From the NCBI GenBank assembly GCA_037974665.1, contig CM075783.1, positions 39,941,712 to 40,005,711 of the forward strand: a stretch of DNA of 64,000 nucleotides. The letters run 5' to 3'. The DNA comes from Ehretia macrophylla (Eukaryota; Streptophyta; Magnoliopsida; Boraginales; Ehretiaceae). The translations under genes were made by a program, and so were the position numbers. Positions 34,901 to 46,900 of this stretch are shown piece after piece; within the stretch, counting starts at the first letter, position 1, and each line of letters begins with the position of its first letter. The notes beneath the pieces were generated by a model that saw only the letters and a list, made by a program, of their open reading frames with translations, had not been told where the DNA came from and made no database searches.

Positions 34901-37900
34901 TTGTCTTCCTTTTCGCGGCTCACGACATACGATCTGGGATGAAAAAATAGTGCAAAAGGAGAAAAGTGTCGCGAAACTGTTGAAAACTTTCAATTTTGGG
35001 CTCCGAAAATAGGTGGAATCAAGTAGGCTTGCTGCCCCCACTATAGAGCTCTCGGAGAGCTTTCCAACGGTATATTGTGCACCGCGTAACTCTTTACGGA
35101 TCAATAGTTTTGAGCACCGGAGCGACGGATACCTAGTCACAAGCCCCACAACCTCAGTTTGCAGGCCCTACCTCTATGTGAAGTGAAGTTCTCTTGCCCA
35201 AGCTGCAGTGGGATTCGGTAATAGAAATGTGATGGATTAGGTTGTCGTCCTTTTCGCAGCTTACGACGTACGATTTGAGACAAAAAAATAATTCAAAAAG
35301 AAGAAAAGTATCCCGTAATTGTTGAAAATCTTCAATTTTGGGATCCAAAAACTAGCGCAGCCGAGCAGGCTCGCTGACCCTGTCGTAGAGCTCTAGGAGA
35401 GCTTTCCAACGGTATGATGTGCGCCACGTAACTCCTTACGGATCAAAAGTTATTGGCACCAGAGCAATGGATACTTAGTCACAAGCCCCTTGCCCTCGTT
35501 TTGCAGGCCCCATCTTTACGTGAAGTGAAGTTGTCTTGCCTAAGCTGTAGTGGGATTCGGTAATAGAAATGTGATAGATTAGGTTGTCGTTCTTTTCGCG
35601 GCTCACGACTTGCGATCCGGGACAAAAAACAGTGCAAAAGAAGAAAAGTATGCCAAAACTGTTTAAAATGTTCGATTTTGGCTAAGAAGATAGGTGTAGC
35701 CGAGCAGGCTTGCTACCCTTATCGTAGAGCTCTCGGAGAGCTTTCCAACGGTATGCTGTGTACTGAATAACTCCTTACGGATCAAAAGTTATGGGCACCG
35801 GAGCGACAGATACCTAGTCACAAGCCCTATGCCCTCGATTTGCGGGCCAAGCCTCTACATGAAGTGAAGTTGTCTTACCCAAGTTGCTGTGGGATTCGGT
35901 AATAGAAATGTGATGGATTAGGTTGTCGTCCTTTTCGCAGCTTACGACGTATAATCTGGGACAAAAAAATAATTCAAAAGAAGAAAAGTGTCCTGTAATT
36001 GTTAAAAATCTTCAATTTTGGACTCCAAAAACTGGTGCAGCCGAGTAGGCTCGCTACCCCTGTCGTAGAGCTCTAGGAGAGCTTTTCAACGGTATGATGT
36101 GCGCCGCGTAACTCCTTACGGATCAAAAGTTATGGGCACCGGAGCGATGGATACCTGGTCACAAGCCCCATGCCCTCGTTTTGGGGGCCCCATCTCTACG
36201 TGAAGTAAAGTTGTCTTGCCCAAGCTACAATGGGATTCGGTAATAGAAATGTGATAGATTAGGTTGTCATTCTTTTTGCGGCTCACGACTTACGATCCGG
36301 GACGAAAAACAGTGCAAAAGTAGAAAAGTGTGCCGAAACTGTTGAAAATGTTCGATTTTGGCTCAGAAGATAGGTGCAGCCGAGTAGGCTTGCTACCCTT
36401 ATCGTAGAGCTCTCGAAGAGCTTTCCAACGGTATGTTGTGTGCCGAGTAACTCTTTACGGATCAAAAGTTATGGGCACCGGAGCGACAGATACCTAATCA
36501 CAAGCCCCACGCCCTTGGTTTGCGGGCCAAGCCTCTACGTGAAGTGAAGTTGTCTTGCCCAAGTTGCCATGGGATTCGGTAATGAAATGTGATGGATTAG
36601 ATTGTCGCCCTTTTCGCGGCTCAGGACTTACGATCCGTGACAAGAAAACAGTGCAAAAGAAGAAAAGTATCCCGAAACTGTTGAAAACGTTTGATTTTGG
36701 GCTCCGAAAATAGGCGCAGCCGAGTATGCTTATATTCCCCGTCATAGAGCTCTTGGAGAGCTATCTAACGGTATGTTGTGCGCCGCGAAACTACTTACAA
36801 ATCAAAAGTTATGGGCACCGGAGCGACGAATACCTAGTCACAAGTCCCACGCCCTCGGTTTGTTGGCCCAACCTCTAAGTGAAGTGAAGTTGTCTTGCCC
36901 AAGCTGCAGTGGGATTCATCAATAGAAATGTGATGGATTAGGTTGTCGTCCTTTTTGCGGCTCACGACGTACGATCCGGGACGAAAAAATAGTGCAAAAG
37001 AAGAAAAGTATCCTGAAACTGTTGAAAACGTTAGATTTTGGGCTCCAAAACTAGACAGCCAAGCAGGCTAGTTGCCACCGTCGTAGAGCTCTTGGAGAGC
37101 TTTCCAACGGTACGCTATGCGCCGTGTAACACCTTGCGGATCAAAAGTTATGGGCATCGGAGCGACGGATACCTGGTCATGAGCCCCACGCCCTCGGTTT
37201 ACAGGCCCAGCCTCTACGTGAAGTGAAGTTGTCTTGCCCAAGCTGCCGTGGGATTGGATAATAGAAATGTGATGGATTAGGTTGTCTTCCTTTTCGCGGC
37301 TCACGACGTACGATCCGGGATGAAAAAATAGTGCAAAAGGAGAAAAGTGTTTCGAAACTTTAGAAAATGTTGTATTTTGGGCTTCGAAAATAGGCGCAGC
37401 CGAATAGCCTTTGTGCCCACGTCGTAGAGCTCTCGGAGAGCTTTCAAATGGTATGTCGTGCGCCACGTAACTCCTTACGGATCAAAAGTTATGAGCACCG
37501 ATGCGACAGATACCTGGTCACAACCTCCACGACCTCGGTTTGTGGGCCCAACCTCTACGCGAAGTGAAGTTGTCTTGCCCAAGCTGCAGTGGGATTCGGT
37601 AATAGAAATGTGATGGATTAGGTTGTCATCCTTTTCGCGGCTCACGACTTACTATCCGGGATGAAAGAATAGAGCAAAAGAAGAAAAGTGTCCTGAAACT
37701 GTCGAAAACATTCAATTTTGGACTCAGAAGACAAGCACAGCCGAGCAGGCTAGCTGCCCCCGTCGTAGAGCTCTAGTAGAGCTTTCCAACGATATGTTGT
37801 GCGCCGCGTAACTCCTTACAAATCAAAAGTTATGGGCACTGGAGCGACGGATACTTGGTCACAAGTCCCATGCCCTCATTTTGCGGGCCCAGCCTCTATG

Positions 37901-40900
37901 TGAAGTGAAGTTGTCTTGCCCAAGCTGCAGTGGGATTCGGTAATAGAAATGTGATGGATTAGGTTGTCGTCCTTTTTGCGGCTCACGACTTACGATTCGG
38001 GACGAAAAAATAGTGCAAAAGAAGGAAAGTATCCCAAAACTGTCGAAAAAATTCAATTTTGGACTCAGAAGATAGGTGCAGCCGAGCAGGCAAGCTTCCC
38101 CCATCGTAGAGCTCTCGGAGAGCTTTCCAATGGTATGCTGTGTGGAGCGTAACTCCTTACGGATCAAAAGTTATGGGCATCGGAGCGACAGATACTACGC
38201 CCTCGGTTTGTGGGCCCAACCTCTACGTGAAGTGAAGTTGTCTTGCCCAAGCTGCCATGGGATTTGGTAATAGAAATGTGATAGATTAGGTTGTTGTCCT
38301 TTTCGCGGCTCACAACGGACGATCCGTGATAAAAAAACGGTGCAAAAGAAGAAAAGTGTCTGAAACTGTTGAAAACGTTCAATTTTGGGCTCAAAAGACA
38401 GGCGCAGCAAAGCTGGATTTCTGCCCCCTTCGTAGAGCTCTCGGAGAGCTTTCTAACGGTATGTTGTGTGCCGCGTAACTCCTTACAAATCAAAAGTTAT
38501 AAGAACTGGAGCGATGGACACCTGGTCACAAGCCTCACGCCCTCGGTTTGCGGGCCAACCTCTACGTGAAGTGCAGTTGTCTTGCCCAAGCTGTAGTGGG
38601 ATTCAGTAATAGAAATGTAATGGATTAGGTTGTCGTCCTTTTCACAGCTCACGACGTACGATCCGGGAGGAAAAAAATGTGCAAAAGAAGAAAAATGTCC
38701 TAAAGTTGTTGAAAACGTTTGATTTTGGGCTTTGAAAATAGGCGCAGTCGAGCAGGATTGCTGCCCACTTCGTATAGCTCTCAGAGAGCTTTCCAACGGT
38801 ATGCTGTGTGCCGCGTAACTCATTACGGATCAAAAGTTATGAGCACTGAAGCGACGGATACCTGGTCACAAGCCCCACGCCCTCGGTTTGCGGGCCCAAC
38901 CTCTACGTGAAGTGCTGTTGCCTTACCCAAGCTGCTATTGGATTCGGTAATAGAAATGTGATGGATTAGGTTGTCGTCCTTTTCGCGATTCACGACGTAC
39001 GACCCGAGAGGAAAAAAACAGTGCAAAAGAAAAAAAGTGTCTCGAAATTGTTGAAAACGTTTGATTTTGGTCTCCGAAAACAGGTGCAGTTGAGCAGGCT
39101 TGATGCCCCCGTCGTAGAGTTCTCGGAAAGCTTTCCAACGGTATGCTGTGTGCCGCGTAACTCCTTACGGATCAAAAGTTATGGGCACCGGAGCGACGGA
39201 AACCTGGTCTCAAACCCCACGCCCTTGGTTTGCGGGCCCAGCCTTTACATGAAGCGAAGGTTTCTTGCCCAAGGTGTCATGGGATTCAGTGATAGAAATG
39301 TGATAGATTAGGTTGTCGTCCTTTTCGCGGCTCACGAGTTACGATACGGGATGAAAAAACAGTGCAAAAGAAGAAAGTGTCCCAAAACTGTTGAAATCGT
39401 TCAATTTTGGGCTACGAAAATAGGCGCAGCTGAGCAGGCCTACTATCCCCATCGTAGAGCTCTCGTAGATCTTTCGAATGGTATGCTGTGCGCCACGTAA
39501 CTCCTTACGGATCTAAAGTTATGGGCACCGGAGCAACGGATACCTGGTTACAATCCCCGCGTACTCAGTTTGCAGACCCAGCCTCTAAGTGAAATGAAGT
39601 TGTCTTGCCCAAGCTGCAGTGGGATTTGGTAATAGAAATGTGATGGATTAGGTTGTCGTCCTTTTTGCTGCTCACAATTTACGATCCGAGATGAAAAAAC
39701 AGTGCAAAAGAAGAAAAGTGTCCCGAAATTGTTGAAACTGTTGATTTTGGGCTCAGAAAACAAGCGCAGCAGAGCATGCTTGCTGCCCCTGTCATAGAGC
39801 TCTCGGAGAGCTTTCTAACGGTTTGTTGTAGGTCGCGTTAACTCCGTACGGATCAAAAGTTATGGGCACCAGAGCGATGGATATCTAGTCACAAGCCCCA
39901 TGCCCTCGGTTTGTGGGCCCAACCTCTAAGTGATGTGAAGTTGTCTTGCCCAAGCTATACTGGGATTCGTCAATAGAAATGTGATGGATTAGGTTGTCGT
40001 CCTTCTCGCGGCTCACGACGTATGATCCGGGACGAAAAAATAGTGCAAAAGAAGAAAAGTGTCTCGAAACTATTGAAAACGTTGGATTTTGGGCTCCGAA
40101 AACAGACACAGCCGAGCAGGATAGCTGCCACCGTTATAGAGCTCTTGGAGAGCTTTCCAACGGTATGCTGTGCACCACGTAACACCTTACGGATCAAAAG
40201 TTTTGGGCATCGGAGCGACGGATACCTGGTCATAAGCCCCACACCCTTGGTTTCCAGGCCCAACCTCTACGTGAAGTGAAGTTGTCTTGCCCAACCTGCC
40301 GTGGGATTGGGTAATAGAAATGTGATGGATTAGGTTGTCGTCCTTTTCGCTGCTCACGACATATGATCTAGGACGAAAAAATAGTGAAAAAGGAGAAAAG
40401 TGTCCCGAAACTGTAGAAAACATTCTATTTTGGGTTTCAAAAATAGGCATAGCCAAGTAGGCTTTGTGCCCACGTCGTAGAGCTCTCGTAGAGCTTTCCA
40501 ACGGTATGTCGTGCGCTGCGTAACTCCTTACGGATCAAAAGTTAAGAGCACCGATGCGACGGATACCTAGTCACAACCTCCACGCCCTCGGTTTGCGGGC
40601 CCAACCTCTACGTGAAGTGAAGTTGTCTTTCCCAAGCTGCAGTAGGATTTAGTAATAGAAATGTGATGGATTAGGTTGTCGTCCTTTTCGCGGCTTACGA
40701 CTTATGATCTGGGATGAAAAAATAGTGCAAAAGAAGAAAAGTGTCCCGAAACTATGGAAAACATTCGATCTTGGACTCAGAAGATAGGTGCAGCCAAGCA
40801 GGCTAGCTGCCCCGTCGTAGAGCTCTAGTAGAGCTTTCCAACGGTACGCTGTGCACTGCGTAACTCCTTACGGATCAAAAGTTATGGGCACCGGAGCGAT

Positions 40901-43900
40901 GGATACCTGGTCACAAGCCCCACGCCCTCGTTTTGTGGGCCCAGCCTCTACGTGAAGTGAAGTTGTCTTGCCCAAGCTGTAGTGGGATTCGGTAATAGAA
41001 ATGTGATGGATTAAGTTGTCGTCCTTTTCGTGGCTCACGACTTACGATTTGGGATGAAAAAATAGTACAAAAGAAGAAAAGTGTCTCGAAACTGTAAAAA
41101 ACATTCGATTTTGGACTCAGAAGACAGGTGTAGTCGAGCGGGCTAGCTGCCCCCGTTGTAGAGCTCTCGGAGAGCTTTCCAACGGTATGCTGTGTGCCGT
41201 GTAACTCCTTACGGATCAAAAGTTATGGGCACCGGATCGACGGATACCACGCCCTCCGTTTGTGGGTCTAGTCTCTACGTGAAGTGAAGTTGTCTTGACT
41301 AAGCTTCCTTGGGATTTGGTAATAGAAATGTGATGGATTAAGTTGTCGCCCTTTTCGCGGCTCACAACGTACGATCCGTGATAAAAAAAGGTACAAAAGA
41401 AGAAAAGTGTCCCGAAATAATTGAAAATGTTCAATTTTGGGCTCAAAAGACAGGCACAGCCGAGCAGGCTTGCTCCCCTATTGTAGAGCTCTCGTAGAGC
41501 TTTCCAACGGTATGTTGTGCGCCGCGTAACTCCTTACGGATCAAAAGTTATGGGAACCGGAGCAATGGATACCTGGTCACAAGCCCCACGCCCTCAGTTT
41601 ATGGGCCAACCTCTACGTGAAGTGCAGTTGTCTTGCCCACGCTGCACTGGGAATCGGTAATAGAAATGTGATGGATTAGGTTGTCGTTCTTTTCGCGGCT
41701 CACGACGTAGGATCAGGGAGGAAAAAATGTGCAAAAGAAGAAAAGTGACCCGAAATTGTTGAAAACGTTCGATTTTGGGCTCAAAAAATAGGCGCAGTCG
41801 AGTAGGCTTGCTTCCCCCATCGTAGAGCTCTCGGAGAGCTTTCCAACGGAATACTGTGTACCGCGTAACTCCTTACGGATCAAAAGTTATAGGCACTGAA
41901 GCGACAGATACCTGGTCGTAAGCCCCACGCCCTCGGTTTACAGGCCCAACCTCTACATGAAGTGTTGTTGTCTTACCCAAGCTGCTGTTGGATTCGGTAA
42001 TCGAAATGTGATGGATTAGGTTGTCGTCCTTTTCGCGACTCACGACGTACGATCCGGGAGGAAAAAATAGTGCAAAAGAAGAAAAGTGTCTCGAAACTAT
42101 TGAAAACGTTTGATTTTAGTCTTCGAAAATAGGTGCAGCCTAGCAGGCTTGATGCCCCCGTCGTAGAGCTCTCGGAGAGCTTTCCAACGGTATGCTGTGT
42201 GCCGCGTAACTCTTTACGAATGAAAAGTTATGGGCGCCGGAGAGACAAAAACCTGGTCTCAAGCCCCACGCCCTCGGTTTGTGGGCCCAGCCTTTACGTG
42301 AAGCGAAGTTTTCTTACCCAAGTTATCGTGGGATTCTGTAATAGAAATGTGATGGATTAGGTTGTCATACTTTTTGCGGCTCACGACTTACGATACGGGA
42401 TGAAAAAACAGTGCAAAAGAAGAAAAGTATCCCAAAACTGTTGAAAATGTTCAATTTTGGGCTACGATAATAGGTGCAGCCGAGCAGGCCTACTTTTCCC
42501 GTCATAGAGCTCTCGTAGATCTTTCGAATGATATGTTGTGCGCCACATAACTCCTTATGGATCTAATGTTATAGGTACCGGAGCGACTGATACCTGGTCA
42601 TAATCTCCGCGCCCTTATTTTGCAGGTCCAGCCTCTACGTGAAGTGAAGTTGTCTTGCCCAAGTTGCAGTGGGATTTGGTAATAGAAATGTGATGGATTA
42701 GGTTGTCGTCCTTTTTGCAGCTCACGATTTACGATCTGGGATGAAAAAACAGTGCAAAAGATGAAAAGTGTCCCGAAACTGTTGAAACTGTTTGATTTTG
42801 GGCTCAGAAAATAGGCGCAGCAGAGCATGCTTGCTGCCCGTGTCATAGAGGTCTCCGGGAGCCTTCGAACGGTTTACTGTGGGCCGTGTAACTCCGTACG
42901 GATCAAAAGTTATGGGCACCGGAGCGACGGATACCTGGTCACAAGCCCCACGCCCTCGTTTTGCGGGCCCAACCTCTACGTTAGATGAAGTTGTCTTGCC
43001 CAAGTTGTAGTGGGATTCGGTAATAGAAATGTGATAGATTAGGTTGTCATCCTTTTCAGGGCTCACGTCGTACGATACGGGACAAAAAAATAACGTAAAA
43101 GAAGAAAAGTGTACCAAAACTAATGAAAACGTTTGATTTTGGGCTATGAAAACATGCGTAGCCAAGCAGGCTTGTTGCCCCCATCGTAGAGCTCTCGGAG
43201 AGCTTTTCAACGGTATGATGTACGCTGCATAACTTCTTATGTATTAAAAGTTATGGGCACCGGAGCGACGAAAACATGGTCTCATGCCCCACGCCTTCGA
43301 TTTATGGGCCCAGCCTTTACGTGAATCAAAGTTTTCTTGCCCAAGGTGCCGTGGGATTCGGTAACAGAAATGTGATGGATTAGGTTGTCGTCCTTTTTGT
43401 GCCTCACGACATACGATCCGAGATGAAAAAACAGCGCAGAAGAAGAAAATTATCCCGAAACTGGTGAAAACGTTTGATTTTGAGCTCCAAAAATAGGCAT
43501 AGTGGAGCAGGTTGCTGCCCCCGTCGTAGAGCTCTCGGAGAGATTTCGAATGGTATACTGTGCGCCGCGTAACTCCTTACGTATCAAAAGTTATGGGCAC
43601 TGGAGCGACGGATACCTAGTCACAAGCCCACGCCCTCGGTTTGCGGGCCCAGCCTCTAAGTGAAGTGAAGTTTTCTTGCCCAAGGTGCTGTGGGATTCGG
43701 TAATAGAAATGTGATGGATTAGGTCGTTGTCCTTTTCGCGGCTCACAACTTACGATCCGGGATTAAAAAATAGTGCAAAAGAAGAAAAGTATGCCGAAAC
43801 TATTGAAAACGTTCCATTTTGGGCTCCGAAAATAGGCGCAACCAAGCTGGCTTGTTGCCCTTGTCGTGGAGCTCTCGAAGAGCATTCCAACGGTATGTTG

Positions 43901-46900
43901 TGCGCTGCATAACTCCTTACGTATTAAAAGTTATGGGCACTAGAGCGACGAGAAACTCGTCTCAAACCCCACATCCTTGATTTGCGGGCCTAGCCTTTAC
44001 GTGAAGCGAAGTTTTCTTACCCATGGTGCCGTGGGATTCAGTAATAGAAATGTGATAGAATAAATTGTTGTCCTTTTCGCGGCTCACGACTTACGATCCG
44101 GAATGAAAAAATAGTGCAAAAAAAGAAAAGTGTCCCAAAACTGTTGAAAACGTCCAATTTTGGGATATAAAAATAGGCGCATTGGAGCAGGCTTGCTGCC
44201 CCCATCGTAGTGCTCTCGGAGAGCTTTCAAACGGTATGTTGTGCGCCGCCTAACTCCTTACGGATCAAAATTTATGGGCACCGGTGTAACAGATACCTGG
44301 TCACAAGCCCCCGTCCTTGGTTTGCGGGCCCACCCTCTATTTGAAGTGAAGTTGTCTTGCCCAAGCTGCTGAGGTATTTGGTAATAGAAGTGTGATAGAT
44401 TATGTTGTCGTCCTTTTCGCGGCTCATGATATACGATCCGGGATGAAAAAATAGTGCAAAACAAGAAAAATATCCCAAAATTGTTGAAAACGTTTGATTT
44501 TGGGCTCCTAAAATAGGCACAGCCGAGCAGGCTTGCTGCCCCCGTGATAGAGCTCTCGAAGAGCTTTCCAACGGTATGCTGTGTGCCACGTTACTCCTTA
44601 CGGATCAAAAGTTATGGGCACATGCACGATGGATACCTGGTCACAAGCCCTCACCCTCGTTTTGCAGGCCTAGCCTCTACGTGAAGTGAAGTTGTCTTGC
44701 CCAAGCTGTAGTGGGATTCGGTAATAAAAATTTGATGGATTAGGTTGTTGTCCTTTTTGCGGCTCACGTCGTACGATACGGGACATAAAAACAACGCAAA
44801 AGAAAAAAAGTGTATCGAAACTAATGAAAACGTTTGATTTTGGGCTCTGAAAATAGGCGCAGCCAAGCAGACTTATTGCCCCCGTCGTAGAGCTCTCGGA
44901 GAGCTTTCCAACGGTATGCTGTGCGCTGCGTAACTCCTTACGTATTAAAAGTTATGGGCACCGGAGCGACAAAAACCTGGTCTCAGGCCCACACCCTCAG
45001 TTTGCGGGCCCAGCCTTTACGTGAAGCAAAGTTTTCTTGCCCAAGGTGCCGTGGGATTCGGTAATAGAAATGTGATGGATTAGGTTGTCATCCTTTTTAC
45101 GGCTCACGACGTACGATCCAGGATGAAAAAACAGAGCAAAAAAAGAAAATTATCCCAAAACTAGTGAAAAAGTGCGAATTTGAGCTCCAAAAATAGGCAC
45201 AGCCCAGTAGGCTAGCTGCCCCGGTCGTAGAGCTCTCGGAGAGCTTTCGAACGGTATATTGTGCACCGCGTAACTCCTTACGGATCAAAAGTTATGGGCA
45301 CTAGAGCGACGGATACTTGGTAACAAGCCCCACACTCATGGTTTGCGGGCCTAGCCTCTATGTGAAATGAATTTTTCTTGCCCAAGGTGCCGTGGAATTT
45401 GGTAATAGAAATGTGATCGATTAGGTTGTCGTCCTTTTCGCGGCTCACGACTTACGATCCAGGACGAAAAAACAGTGCAAAAGAAGAAAAGTATCCCAAA
45501 ACTGATAGAAATGTTCGATTTTGGGCTCTGAAAATAGGCACAGCCAAGTAGGCTTATTGCCCCCGTCGTAGAGCTCTCGGAGAGCTTTCCAACGGTATGT
45601 TGCGCACCGCGTAACTCCTTATATATTAAAAGTTATAGGCACCGTAGCGACGGAAACCTGGTCTCAAGCCCCACACCCTCGGTTTGCGGGCCCAGCCTTT
45701 ACGTGAAGCGAAGTTTTCTTGGCCAAGGTGTCATGGGATTCGGTAATAGAAATATGATGGATTAGGTTGTCGTCCTTTTCGCGGCTCACGACTTACGATA
45801 CGGGTTGAAAAAACACTGTAAAAGAAGAAAAGTGTCCCAAAATTATTGAAAATGTTTGATTTTGGGCTACGAAAATGGGTGCAGCCGAGCAGGCTTGCTG
45901 TCCCCATTGTAGAGCTCTCGGAGAGCTTTCAAACGGTATTCTGTGCACCGCGTAACTCCTTACGGATAAAACATTATGGGTACCGGAGCGACGAAAACCT
46001 AGTCACAATCCCCAGGCCCTCGGTTTACGGGCCCAACCTCTACGTGAAGTGAAGTTGTCTTGCTCAAGCTGCCATGGTATTTAGTAATAGAAATGTGATG
46101 GATTAGGTTGTCGTCCTTTTCGCGGCTCATGACTTACGATCTGGGATGAAAAAATAGTGCAAAAGAAGAAAAGTGTCCCAAAACTGTTGAAAATGTTTGA
46201 TTTTGGGCTCAGAAAATAGGCGCAACAAAGCATGCTTGCTGCCACAGTCGTAGAGCTCTTGAAGAGCTTTTGAATGGTATGCTGTGCGCCGCATAACTCC
46301 TTACAAATCAAAAGTTATAGGCAGCGGAGTGACGGATACCTGGTCACAAACCCCATGCCTCGTTTTGCAGGCCCAGCCTTTTCGTGAAGTGAAGTTGTCT
46401 TGCCCAAGCTGCCGTGAGATTCGATAATAGAAATGTGATGGATCGGGTTGTCGTCCTTTTCGCGGCTCACCACATACGATTCGGGATGAAAAAATAGTGC
46501 AAAAGAAGAAAAGTGTCCCGTAACTGTTGAAAATGATCGATTTTGGGCTCCAAAAATAGGCGCAGCTGAGCAAGCTCGCTGCCCCTGTCGTAGAGCTCTA
46601 GGAGAGCTTTCCAACAGTATGTTGTTCGTCGTGTAACTCCTGACGGATCAAAAGTTATGGGCACCAGAGCGATGGATACCTGGTCACAAGCCCCACGCCC
46701 TCGTTTTGTAGGCCCAACCTCTACGTGAAGTGAAGTTGTCTTGCCCAAGCTACAGTGGGATTCGGTAATAGAATTGTGATGTATTAAGTTGTCGTTCCTT
46801 TCGCGGCTCACGACTTACGATCCGGGACGAAAAAACAATGCAAAAGAAGAAAAGTGCCCCGAAACTATTGAAAATGTTCGATTTTGGCTCAGAAGACCAG

